The notes under the pieces are model-generated. The model had not been told where the DNA came from, ran no database searches, and was given only the letters and a program-made list of their open reading frames with translations. DNA of 39,612 bases from NCBI RefSeq assembly GCF_001513965.1, contig NZ_KQ948020.1:213826-253437 (forward strand). Reading direction: 5' to 3'. Positions within the stretch are counted from its first letter, which is position 1. Each line of letters opens with the position of its first letter. The stretch is from Streptomyces cellostaticus (GTDB taxonomy: Bacteria > Actinomycetota > Actinomycetes > Streptomycetales > Streptomycetaceae). The translations under genes and the position numbers were made by a program. This document shows, piece by piece, positions 1 to 6,695 of this stretch.

Positions 1-6
1 CAGGCC

Positions 7-1033
7 CTAGCCCTCCCGGGCCGCCGAGGTGAGAGACATGTCCGCGTAGCGGTCGCCCGCCACCTGGCCGGCGATCGGCTCCAGCAGCGCCAGTTCCTCG
101 GCGCTCAGCGTGATCCGGGTGGCCGCGGCGTTCTCCAGCAGGCGGGTGCGCTTGCGGGTCCCCGGGATCGGCACGACGGTCAGACCGTGCGCCTGGGCCC
201 GCTGCTGCACCCAGGCCAGGGCGATCTGCGCCGTGGTGGCGCCGTGGCCGGCCGCGATCTTGTGCAGAGGGGCCAGCAGAGCGGTGTTCGCCTTGGCGTT
301 GTCGCCGGTGAAGCGGGGCAGCAACTGCCGGAAGTCGCTGCCGGAGAGGTCCGTGCCCGCGTCGGTGAAGGCCCCGGTCAGAAAGCCCCGGCCGAGCGGC
401 GAGTACGGCACGAAGGCGACCCCGAGCTCCGCGGCCGCGCCCACCGCGCTGCGCTCGACGTCCCGGCTGAAGAGCGACCACTCCGTCTGCAGGGCGGTGA
501 TCGGGTGCACGGCGTGCGCCTCGCGCAGCTCGGCACCGGTGACCTCGCTCAGGCCGAGATGCTTGACCTTGCCCCCCCCGCACCAGTTCGGCCATGGCGC
601 CGACGGACTCGGCGAGCGGGACGGCGGGGTCGCGGCGGTGCATGTAGTAGAGGTCGATGACGTCGACGTTCAGGCGGCGCAGGCTCGCCTCGACGGCCTT
701 CCTGATGTAGGCCGGGTCGTTGCGGATGGCCCGGTAGCTCGGGGCGTCGGCGCGGTACTCGATGCCGAACTTGGTGGCCAGTGTGATCTCGTCACGGTGC
801 GCGGCGACGAACGGCGCGAGGAACTCCTCGTTGGCACCGGCGCCGTACATGTCGGCGGTGTCGATGAGGGTGACGCCCGCCTCGACGGTGGCCTCCAGGG
901 TGTCGAGGGCCGCCGCGTCGTCCGTCTGTCCGTAGGCGGCGCTGATGCCCATGGCCCCGAAACCCTGGACGCCGACGAGGGGGCCGCCCTTGCCCAGCTC
1001 GACCTTGCAGATCTGTTCGATGGCGCTGCTCAT
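7..1033 (-). pseudogene. Aldo/keto reductase, interrupted by a single-base frameshift
   Basis: This is an NADP-dependent aldo/keto reductase of the YajO/AKR13-like type, about 341 residues when the frame is repaired. Reading from the ATG at 1033, the N-terminal half has the cofactor-barrel start (GFGAMG), the catalytic Asp and Tyr in LIDTADMYG, a Lys in ATKFG and a His in YYMHRRDP. The C-terminal half (from about 510 to the TAG at 7) has SPLGRGFLTG and the IPGTRKRTRLLEN cofactor motif. The halves are in different frames. The break falls in a run of eight C on the plus strand (572-579). Removing one base restores AELVRGGKVKHLGLSEV, the expected family sequence. It is either an assembly or sequencing error in a homopolymer or a recent inactivation. 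Family assignment is secure; whether it is functional is not. Confidence 0.85.
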
Positions 1034-1157
1034 GATGGCTTTCCGGCCCCTTCCGGCTCCCGGCAGGCGCCCGCGTGAAAGTCGCTCCCGGCGGTGCTGC
1101 CGATCATCGTCGGGCCTGCCACGCTAAAGCCTTCGAGTGCGCTCGAAGCAAGCGCGT

Positions 1158-1700
1158 TCACCGGGATGCGCGGGGGGCGGTCCGTTCGTAGACGGTGCCG
1201 CCGGGGGTGAACCAGCCGGCCTTCTTCCGGACGGCAGGGCTCGGGTCCTGGGCGTGGGACGTCTCCAGCGCGGTGACGGCGCGGACCTCGGTATGGACGA
1301 ACTTGCCGACCAGTTCGGCCGCCATCGCGCGGACGTGCGGGTCGGGGTCCGAGGCCAGGCGCCGCAGCGCGGGTTCCAGGACCCGGTCCGCGCCCGGGGC
1401 GCAGGTGTCACCCTTGCACCGGTCGCAGGCCAGCGCGTGCAGCGCGGCGGTCCTGACCCGGGCGTCGGGGTCGTCGGCCATGGCGATGAGCAGGCCCATG
1501 GAGTCGGTGTCGACCAGGTGGTCGAGGAGGCGGCAGCAGCCCTCGCGGACGGCTGGATTCCTGTGGCGGAGGCCGGCCCGGACGGCGCCCAGGGCGTCCT
1601 CGCCGCGCCGCAGCAGCTCGCGGTGGGCTGCGACCGCACGCTGCGGATCGCCCAAGCACGCGACGAGGGCCTCGTGGTCGGCCCTGACGAAGCCAAGCAT
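1158..1700 (-). CDS. HEAT-repeat domain protein
   Basis: A 180-residue soluble protein made of alpha-helical HEAT/PBS-lyase-type repeats. Repeat units such as LRHRNPAVREGCCRLLDHL, MADDPDARVRTAALHAL and LASDPDPHVRAMAAELV show the D-P-x-V-R signature that starts the second helix of each unit. A cysteine cluster (CDRCKGDTC, about residues 91-99) interrupts the repeats and could bind metal, but this is not shown. I chose the ATG at 1700 because the sequence looks like repeat-protein from there and upstream codons do not. Such proteins usually act as protein-protein scaffolds, and no specific partner can be named. It is a stand-alone gene beside the convergently placed PEP mutase-like gene. Confidence 0.75.
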   Translation of the reverse strand: MLGFVRADHEALVACLGDPQRAVAAHRELLRRGEDALGAVRAGLRHRNPAVREGCCRLLDHLVDTDSMGLLIAMADDPDARVRTAALHALACDRCKGDTCAPGADRVLEPALRRLASDPDPHVRAMAAELVGKFVHTEVRAVTALETSHAQDPSPAVRKKAGWFTPGGTVYERTAPRASR

Positions 1701-1814
1701 GACGCAAGTCTCGAACCGCGCGGCGCATGGCGGCAACGGGATTTCCACCCGGACCGTCCCGCGCGCTCGCACGGTTCGGCGGGCGCCGAAACGAGCGGCG
1801 CCTACCGTGGCCCT

Positions 1815-2597
1815 ATGACCGCAGAGCCTGCCATGACGTCCTTCGCCGGCCTCCACCACCGCCCCGGCGAGCCGCTGCTCCTGCCCAACGCCTGGGACCA
1901 CGCCTCGGCCGCCGCCCTCGCGGCCCGGGGTTTTCCCGCGATCGGCACGACGAGCCTCGCCGTGGCGGCGGCCGTCGGGCTGCCCGACGGCCACGCCGCG
2001 ACCCGCGAACACACCCTGTGCCTCGCCCGCACGCTCGGCTCGGAGCCCTACCTGCTCTCCGTCGACGCCGAGGACGGCTTCGGCGACGATCCGGACGAAG
2101 TAGCCGAGCTGGCAAGCCGGTTGTGGGCCGTCGGGGTCGTCGGCATCAACCTGGAGGACGGGCTCGGACCGGCCGCCCGGCACGCCGCGAAGATCGCCGC
2201 GGTGAAGGCCGCCGTGCCCGGCCTGTTCGTCAACGCCCGTACGGACACGTACTGGCTGGGCGACGGCGACGAGACGGACACCCTGCGCCGCCTCGACGCC
2301 TACCGACAGGCGGGCGCCGACGGGGTGTTCGTGCCCGGACTGACCGACCCGGACCGGATCGGTGCCCTCCTCCGCCGCGTCGACGCCCCGCTGAACGTCC
2401 TCTACGCGCCCACCGGCCCGACCGTGCCCCACCTCGCCGACCTCGGCGTCGGCCGCATCAGCCTCGGCTCGCTGCTCTACCGGCGGGCGCTGGGCGCCGC
2501 GCTGGACGCGGTGGCCGACATCGCGGCCGGACGGGTGCCGGGCGGCACGACGCCGTCCTACGCCGAGGTGTGTGCGCTGGGACGGGGCACGGCCTGA
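1815..2597 (+). CDS. Isocitrate lyase/PEP mutase family protein
   Basis: A 260-residue TIM-barrel protein of the PEP mutase / isocitrate lyase superfamily, whose members make or break C-C or C-P bonds next to a carboxylate. Family marks are LLPNAWDHASA near residue 22, the acidic Mg-binding segment SVDAEDGFGDD (about 82-92), NLEDG (112-116) and NARTDTYW. The KKCGH catalytic loop of true isocitrate lyase is absent, so the substrate is likely another oxaloacetate- or methylisocitrate-like acid. The ATG at 1815 gives the normal family length; the open frame extends further upstream without family similarity. Function beyond the superfamily is unknown. Confidence 0.85.
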   Translation: MTAEPAMTSFAGLHHRPGEPLLLPNAWDHASAAALAARGFPAIGTTSLAVAAAVGLPDGHAATREHTLCLARTLGSEPYLLSVDAEDGFGDDPDEVAELASRLWAVGVVGINLEDGLGPAARHAAKIAAVKAAVPGLFVNARTDTYWLGDGDETDTLRRLDAYRQAGADGVFVPGLTDPDRIGALLRRVDAPLNVLYAPTGPTVPHLADLGVGRISLGSLLYRRALGAALDAVADIAAGRVPGGTTPSYAEVCALGRGTA

Positions 2598-2608
2598 GCC
2601 GTGGTGCC

Positions 2609-3062
2609 TCAGGGCGTGAGGCGGGCGATCCTCAGGCTCGTCGTGGTCGGGGACGCCCCGGTGAGCTTGGTGCCGTAGGACGGGGTGACGGCGGCGTAGG
2701 CCCAGGTCAGGGCGCCCCCCTTGGAGACGGCGATGTCACCGGTGAGGTGGGCGCCGACCACCTTGTCCGACATGCCGTCCGAGGCGGGCCAGGCGACGCG
2801 CAGGGTGCCGTCGGGGGCCGCGGCGGTGGCGGTGCGGTTCCACTCGCGGGTGTTGTTGCAACCCGCGGAAAGGTACGGATACTTGCTGCTCGGGCTCACC
2901 GTCGTACCGGTGACGGCGAGACTCGTGGAGCTGGTCGTCGCCGCCCCGGCGGTGGCGTACCACGCACCGGCGAGCAGTCCGGCGGCCGCGAGGGCGGCCG
3001 ATGGCGGGCTTACGGGCCACTCGGACCCGGCGGTGACGTGTCGTGCGTCGTGCAGATGTCAT
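2609..3062 (-). pseudogene. Small secreted protein of unknown function, apparently frameshifted near its signal peptide
   Basis: The clear coding part (about 2609-2998) reads ALAAAGLLAGAWYATA, then a mature domain of about 115 residues with one cysteine (SAGCNNTREW), ending in TSLRIARLTP. This frame has no ATG or GTG before 2899, which lies after the hydrophobic segment. Another frame starts with an ATG at 3062 and supplies a very basic leader (MTSARRTTRH...VARKPAI). Skipping one base near 2999 joins them into a textbook signal peptide (basic leader, Ala/Leu-rich core). I therefore read it as one gene of about 150 residues with one extra base. No family is recognised. A start at GTG 2899 without signal peptide is the alternative. 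Confidence 0.5.
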
Positions 3063-3099
3063 GCCCTGTGGTTGCCGCCGGGCCGGAAAAGGCTGCCCA

Positions 3100-3798
3100 T
3101 CAGTGGGGAAGCAGTGTCTCCGCCAGCCGGTCCGCGCATGCGACCGGGTGTTCCAGGGTGCCCAGATGGCCGCCGGGGAATTCGGTGAAAGGGCTTCCGG
3201 TGTGCCGGGCGACCGACTCCGCGGTGCGGTGGAGGACCTGGCCTCGTGAGTCGGCGCCCGCGGCCACGGTGAGGCCGGCCGGCGCGGAGAAGGGCGGCGT
3301 GTACGTCGTGAAGGGGCCCAGGACGCGGGCGAGGAAGACGGCCATGGGGCTCGTCGACTCCTCTTCGGCGGAAGGAAGTCGTCCGCCGGTCAGCTGCCGG
3401 ATCAGGTCCGCCCGCTGCTGCGCCCCGTCCGGCAGCAGCGTCACGCACGGCGGCTCGTGTGCGACCACGTGCCGCAGCCGCTCCGGGTGCCGGGCCCTGA
3501 GGTCGAGGGCCGCGATACCTCCTGAGCTGGTGCCGAAGACGTACCCGGAGTCGCCCGCGGGAAGCACCTCCTGAAGGACCCGGTGCGCCCCTTCGCTCCA
3601 GTCCGTCACCCGCTGGTCCGGGACGGGGCGTCCGAGCCGACCGTGGGCGAGGCCGAGAGGGTCGTACGTCACGACCGTGAAGCGTTCCGCGAGGCGGTCC
3701 GTCATCGGGCCGAGGCCCATCGGGTGCCCGGCCCCGCCCGGCATGAGCAGGAGGACGGGACCGCTGCCCGTCACGTCGTAGTGGAGCGGCTCAGTCAT
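3100..3798 (-). CDS. Alpha/beta hydrolase
   Basis: A 232-residue alpha/beta-fold hydrolase. The oxyanion region LLLMPGGAGHP lies near residues 16-26, the nucleophile elbow G-T-S-S-G near residue 90 supplies the catalytic Ser, an Asp is plausible in AAGADSRGQ, and the catalytic His is in FPGGHLG near the C-terminus. The start overlaps the 3' end of the upstream TetR gene by 8 bases, so the two are co-transcribed and the hydrolase is the likely target of that regulator. No signal peptide, so it is cytoplasmic. The substrate is unknown: an ester, lactone or small xenobiotic would fit. Confidence 0.88.
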   Translation of the reverse strand: MTEPLHYDVTGSGPVLLLMPGGAGHPMGLGPMTDRLAERFTVVTYDPLGLAHGRLGRPVPDQRVTDWSEGAHRVLQEVLPAGDSGYVFGTSSGGIAALDLRARHPERLRHVVAHEPPCVTLLPDGAQQRADLIRQLTGGRLPSAEEESTSPMAVFLARVLGPFTTYTPPFSAPAGLTVAAGADSRGQVLHRTAESVARHTGSPFTEFPGGHLGTLEHPVACADRLAETLLPH

Positions 3799-4375
3799 CG
3801 TTCTTCGTCTCCCGGGGCCAGTGTGTGAGGGCGAGGTGCAGGGCTTCGACCGCCTTGTCCCAGGAGGCCTGGACGTCCCGGTCCGCGCCGAAGCCGCCCG
3901 CGGACTCCAGGGCGCAGTACCCGTGGAACGTGCTGCGCAGCAGGCGTACGGCGTCCGTCAGGTCGGGTTCGCCGAGACCGTAGGCGCGCAGCATGCCGTA
4001 GGTGATCTCGGCCGTGCGGCGCATGGCGGGGGAGTCGGCGATCAGGGCCTGGTCGATACGGATCTGGGTGGCCGCGTACCGGCCCGGGTGCTCCAGGGCG
4101 TAGGCCCGGTAGGCGCCCGCGAACGCGACCAGCGCGTCCATGCCCGCCCGGCCGGCCACGGCCGCCGCGATCCGGTCGATCAGCTCGCCGCCGGCCAGCA
4201 GCGCGACCCTCGTACGCAGGTCTTGCAGGCTGCGCACGTGCGAGTACAGGCTGGCGTCCTTCACGCCGAAGCGGCGGGCCAGCGCCGACAGAGTGACGTT
4301 GTCGAAACCGCTTTCGTCAGCGAGGTCGGCGGCGGCCGCTACGACGAGGTCGGTGGTGAGGCCGGCACGGGCCAT
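3791..4375 (-). CDS. TetR/AcrR family transcriptional regulator
   Basis: A 194-residue TetR-type repressor. The N-terminal helix-turn-helix spans about residues 8-50 (ADESGFDNVTLSALARRFGV, then SLYSHVRSLQDL). The rest is an all-helical ligand domain resembling the TetR_C_33/WHG group. The start is ATG 4375 with AGGAAAGG about nine bases upstream. It is the first gene of a two-gene unit with the alpha/beta hydrolase, overlapping it by 8 bases. Two perfect 6-3-6 inverted repeats lie upstream (4404-4418 and 4438-4452) and are likely its own operators, implying autoregulation. The ligand is unknown. Confidence 0.9.
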   Translation of the reverse strand: MARAGLTTDLVVAAAADLADESGFDNVTLSALARRFGVKDASLYSHVRSLQDLRTRVALLAGGELIDRIAAAVAGRAGMDALVAFAGAYRAYALEHPGRYAATQIRIDQALIADSPAMRRTAEITYGMLRAYGLGEPDLTDAVRLLRSTFHGYCALESAGGFGADRDVQASWDKAVEALHLALTHWPRETKNDD

Positions 4376-4403
4376 GACGGTCCGCCTTTCCTGGAGCTTG
4401 CTC

Positions 4404-4418
4404 GGATTCCATGAATCC
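4404..4418. promoter_or_regulatory. Inverted repeat, probable TetR operator, promoter-proximal
   Basis: GGATTC-CAT-GAATCC is a perfect 6-3-6 palindrome 29 bases upstream of the TetR start. It overlaps a possible -10 hexamer TAGGAT on the minus strand. It shares geometry and the central CAT with the repeat at 4438-4452, with centres 34 bases apart (about three helical turns). Confidence 0.55.
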
Positions 4419-4437
4419 TAGGGCATCCAGGGAGTAG

Positions 4438-4452
4438 CCTAATCATATTAGG
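4438..4452. promoter_or_regulatory. Inverted repeat, probable TetR operator, distal
   Basis: CCTAAT-CAT-ATTAGG is a perfect 6-3-6 palindrome, unusually AT-rich for this genome. It overlaps a candidate -35 (TTAGGC on the minus strand, 16 bases before TAGGAT). Together with 4404-4418 it would let a TetR dimer pair cover the promoter of the TetR-hydrolase unit. Confidence 0.55.
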
Positions 4453-4709
4453 TACCGAGGGTCGACTTCGAAAAGGTGCGCGCGAGCGTTCCGACATGTG
4501 GGCCGCCTACCAGCCCGCCCTCAACGACGCCTGCACACGCCCGCAGCACAGCGCTCCAACGCTCCGGTCCACGCGGCAGTCGCCGTCCCGGCCCCAGAGG
4601 CTTGGGCCCGCTGGCTTGTGCCGGGGCCCCGAACACCCGCCACGAGGAGAGCGGACGACCGGGACCCGAGCGATGGACGACGCCACGAGGGGTGGAGAAG
4701 GCGGCCGGT
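4453..4709. other. Non-coding stretch between NUDIX gene and TetR operators
   Basis: I find no convincing gene here. Several open frames cross it, one containing RSDMWAAYQPALNDA on the plus strand that faintly recalls a transposase catalytic segment, but it is too short and has no partner segments. It is best treated as intergenic DNA, possibly with the remnant of a lost element. Confidence 0.4.
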
Positions 4710-5153
4710 CTACTGCCAGCCGTGTGCTGTGAGAGGGCCGCTGTCGTCGAGGTAGCCGCGCAGGCCGGCCTCCGGGTACTCGATGATGTCGTCGGGCAGG
4801 TCGTGCACGGTGAACCACTCAAGGGCGAGGCACTTCTCAGGCTCCTTGTTGACGGGCTGCCCCTCCCATTCGGTGGCCTCGAAGAAGAAACCGATCCGCT
4901 CCACCTGCACGTCCTGCCGGTGGTGCACGGTCTGGACCAGGCGAAGGTGAGCCGGGTCGACGGTGATGCCGGTCTCCTCGTACAACTCCCGGGCGGCGCC
5001 GTCGGGAAGAGGCTCGCCCTGGTCGAGCTTGCCCGACGGCATGTGCCATCGGCCGTGACCGTAGGGGCCGCCACGCTGCGAGAAAAGGATCCTGTCGCCG
5101 TCGCGGAGGATGACGTGAGTGTCGATGACGGGCTGTGCCGGTTGTCCGCTCAT
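4710..5153 (-). CDS. NUDIX hydrolase
   Basis: A 147-residue NUDIX pyrophosphohydrolase. The full NUDIX box G-x5-E-x7-REL-x-EE-x-G-I runs from residue 41 to 63, with all metal-binding glutamates present. Family members cleave nucleoside diphosphates linked to another group, such as oxidised dNTPs, sugar nucleotides or dinucleotide polyphosphates. I chose ATG 5153 because AAGGA lies five bases upstream; an ATG at 5201 would add 16 residues without a ribosome site. The WHMPSGKLDQGE sequence is typical of MutT-like proteins annotated as NTP pyrophosphohydrolases. The substrate cannot be assigned from sequence. Confidence 0.92.
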   Translation of the reverse strand: MSGQPAQPVIDTHVILRDGDRILFSQRGGPYGHGRWHMPSGKLDQGEPLPDGAARELYEETGITVDPAHLRLVQTVHHRQDVQVERIGFFFEATEWEGQPVNKEPEKCLALEWFTVHDLPDDIIEYPEAGLRGYLDDSGPLTAHGWQ

Positions 5154-5268
5154 GTTCCTTGAGGGTGCCTGGGCGGGTGGGGTGACCGACGCTATCGGCA
5201 TGACGGTCGATGCCGGGCGTGGGTTGCTGCGGGTCGAGGTGCCGCGGAGAAGTGCGTCCGTACCGGAC

Positions 5269-6618
5269 TCAGCTGATCGGCGCGTACAGCACGCCCAGCT
5301 TGTCGATCTCGTCGCCCGAGCGCCCGGTGAAGCCGACGATCTGCCAGCCGGACGGGGCGGTGAAGGTGGTGGCGTCCGTGGTGGCCGTACCCGCGGACAG
5401 GGAACGCCCCTTGTCCGTGCCGAAGGCCGCGGAGAAGATCCGCGTGCGACCGTCCTTCTGGCCCTCGGTCAGCTTCACGGAGGTGAGGTGCTCGCCGGAG
5501 GTGAGGGTGAGGGAGGTCGCCGTGGCGCCCGTACCGCCGTGGGAGAGGACCGTACCGCCGTCGTGGGTCAGGGAGACCGCGTCGAGGCGGGCGCCGCCGC
5601 GCAGGGTGAGGGTGCGGGGGGAGAGGGGCGAGGGCAGGTCGTCGGCGTCGTTGAAGGCCGTCCCGTGCGGGCCGCCGAAGAAGTCGCCGGCGTGCAGCTT
5701 GGAGTTGAGGGTGTAGGAGAAGCCGACCGTGTGCGGGAAGTGGTCGGAGAGGTTGCCGCCGTTGGCGTCGAGGAACTTCGCCCACTCGTTGTTGTACCGG
5801 GTGGCGTTCAGGTTCACCAGGTTGCTGCCGCGGTAGAGGACCTTGTCCACGACCTCGCAGTCGTTCGGCGGGGCGGACGTCGGGCACAGCAGCGGGTCCG
5901 CGCCCTGGGCCGGTGCCGTACCGCCCTTGACGAGCTGCACCCACGCGTCCGTCAGCCCGTTGTCGTCGACGAGCGTGCGGATGTTGTCGCCGGTGCGGGT
6001 GTAGCGGGTGTTGGTGTCGCCCATGACGATCACCGCGTTGCCCGCCGAGTTGGCCTTGATGAACGCCGACAGCTGGGTGATGTTGGCGCGGCGGGCGGCG
6101 AGGGCGTCGTCGGTGTCGTCCGCGTTGGGGTGCAGGTTGTACAGGTCGATGTAGACGCCCTCGGCCAGCCGCATCCGGGCCAAGGTGAAGCCCTTCGGCG
6201 TCAGGCAGTTGGTGCCGGTGCAGTTGTTCCACTTGACCCGTTCGAAGTCGTCGAAGGGGTAGTTCGACAGCGTGTTGAGGCCGTCTCCGATACCCGCCCC
6301 GCCGCTGGTCGCGGTGCGGTACGGGTGGTTGTCGCCCGCGTACAGCGCCGCGTGGTAGTTGAAGTCCTCCTGCACGTTCACGATGTCGTACCCCGCCAGC
6401 CTCGGCGAGATCAGCGGGGTGTTGGTCGCCGGATGGCTGGAGCTCAGGCCCTCGGGGAGGCCCGCCACGTTGTACGTCAGCACAGTGAAGGTGCCGGACG
6501 CGGCAGCGGTCTCCGCCTGTGCGGTACCGGCGGAGGCGGTGAGTCCGGCGAGCGCGAGCGCGCCTGCCGCGAGGGTGTCGAGGAGTCGTCTCATGGGTCG
6601 CATGGGGCCCATGTTCAT
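5269..6618 (-). CDS. Secreted endonuclease/exonuclease/phosphatase-family enzyme with jacalin-like lectin domain
   Basis: A 449-residue exported protein. The signal peptide (MRRLLDTLAAGALALAGLTASAGTAQA) is followed by an EEP-fold catalytic domain: LTYNVAGLP, the metal-binding Glu in NVQEDFNYH, a His in LYNLHPNA, GDTNTRY and the closing NLSDHFPH. This set fits sphingomyelinase C-like phosphodiesterases as well as DNase I-like nucleases. The C-terminal ~110 residues (LTLRGGARLDAVSL to GFTGRSGDEIDKLGVLYAPI) look like a jacalin-type mannose/galactose-binding lectin domain. Four in-frame ATGs lie at 6618, 6612, 6603 and 6594; none has a clear ribosome site, so the start is uncertain by up to eight codons. 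The likely role is lectin-targeted attack on glycosylated or membrane substrates outside the cell. Confidence 0.85.
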   Translation of the reverse strand: MNMGPMRPMRRLLDTLAAGALALAGLTASAGTAQAETAAASGTFTVLTYNVAGLPEGLSSSHPATNTPLISPRLAGYDIVNVQEDFNYHAALYAGDNHPYRTATSGGAGIGDGLNTLSNYPFDDFERVKWNNCTGTNCLTPKGFTLARMRLAEGVYIDLYNLHPNADDTDDALAARRANITQLSAFIKANSAGNAVIVMGDTNTRYTRTGDNIRTLVDDNGLTDAWVQLVKGGTAPAQGADPLLCPTSAPPNDCEVVDKVLYRGSNLVNLNATRYNNEWAKFLDANGGNLSDHFPHTVGFSYTLNSKLHAGDFFGGPHGTAFNDADDLPSPLSPRTLTLRGGARLDAVSLTHDGGTVLSHGGTGATATSLTLTSGEHLTSVKLTEGQKDGRTRIFSAAFGTDKGRSLSAGTATTDATTFTAPSGWQIVGFTGRSGDEIDKLGVLYAPIS

Positions 6619-6644
6619 GTCAACGTGAGAGATTTTGAAGGGTA

Positions 6645-6663
6645 GTTGAGAAAACTGCTCAAC
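6645..6663. promoter_or_regulatory. Inverted repeat upstream of the secreted EEP-lectin gene
   Basis: GTTGAG-7-CTCAAC is a perfect 6-bp inverted repeat 27 bases upstream of the farthest ATG of the secreted enzyme and 32 bases from the stop of the CHAT gene. It sits in a locally AT-rich patch, where a promoter would be expected. The binding factor is unknown. Confidence 0.35.
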
Positions 6664-6695
6664 ATTAATCCGTGACGGGGGAGTTGCCTGGCGGA

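Noticed and set aside
1137..1814. Long open frame on the plus strand leading into the PEP mutase-like gene
   Set aside because: It is antisense to the HEAT-repeat gene and shows no protein-family character before 1815; high GC keeps frames open.
4476..4732. Short plus-strand frames, one with RSDMWAAYQPALNDA, considered as a transposase remnant
   Set aside because: Too short, no other transposase motifs, no terminal inverted repeats or target duplication seen nearby.
5119..6645. 508-residue plus-strand open frame opposite the secreted EEP-lectin gene
   Set aside because: Composition is Val/Gly/Arg-rich shadow sequence with no motif, while the minus strand has a complete enzyme.
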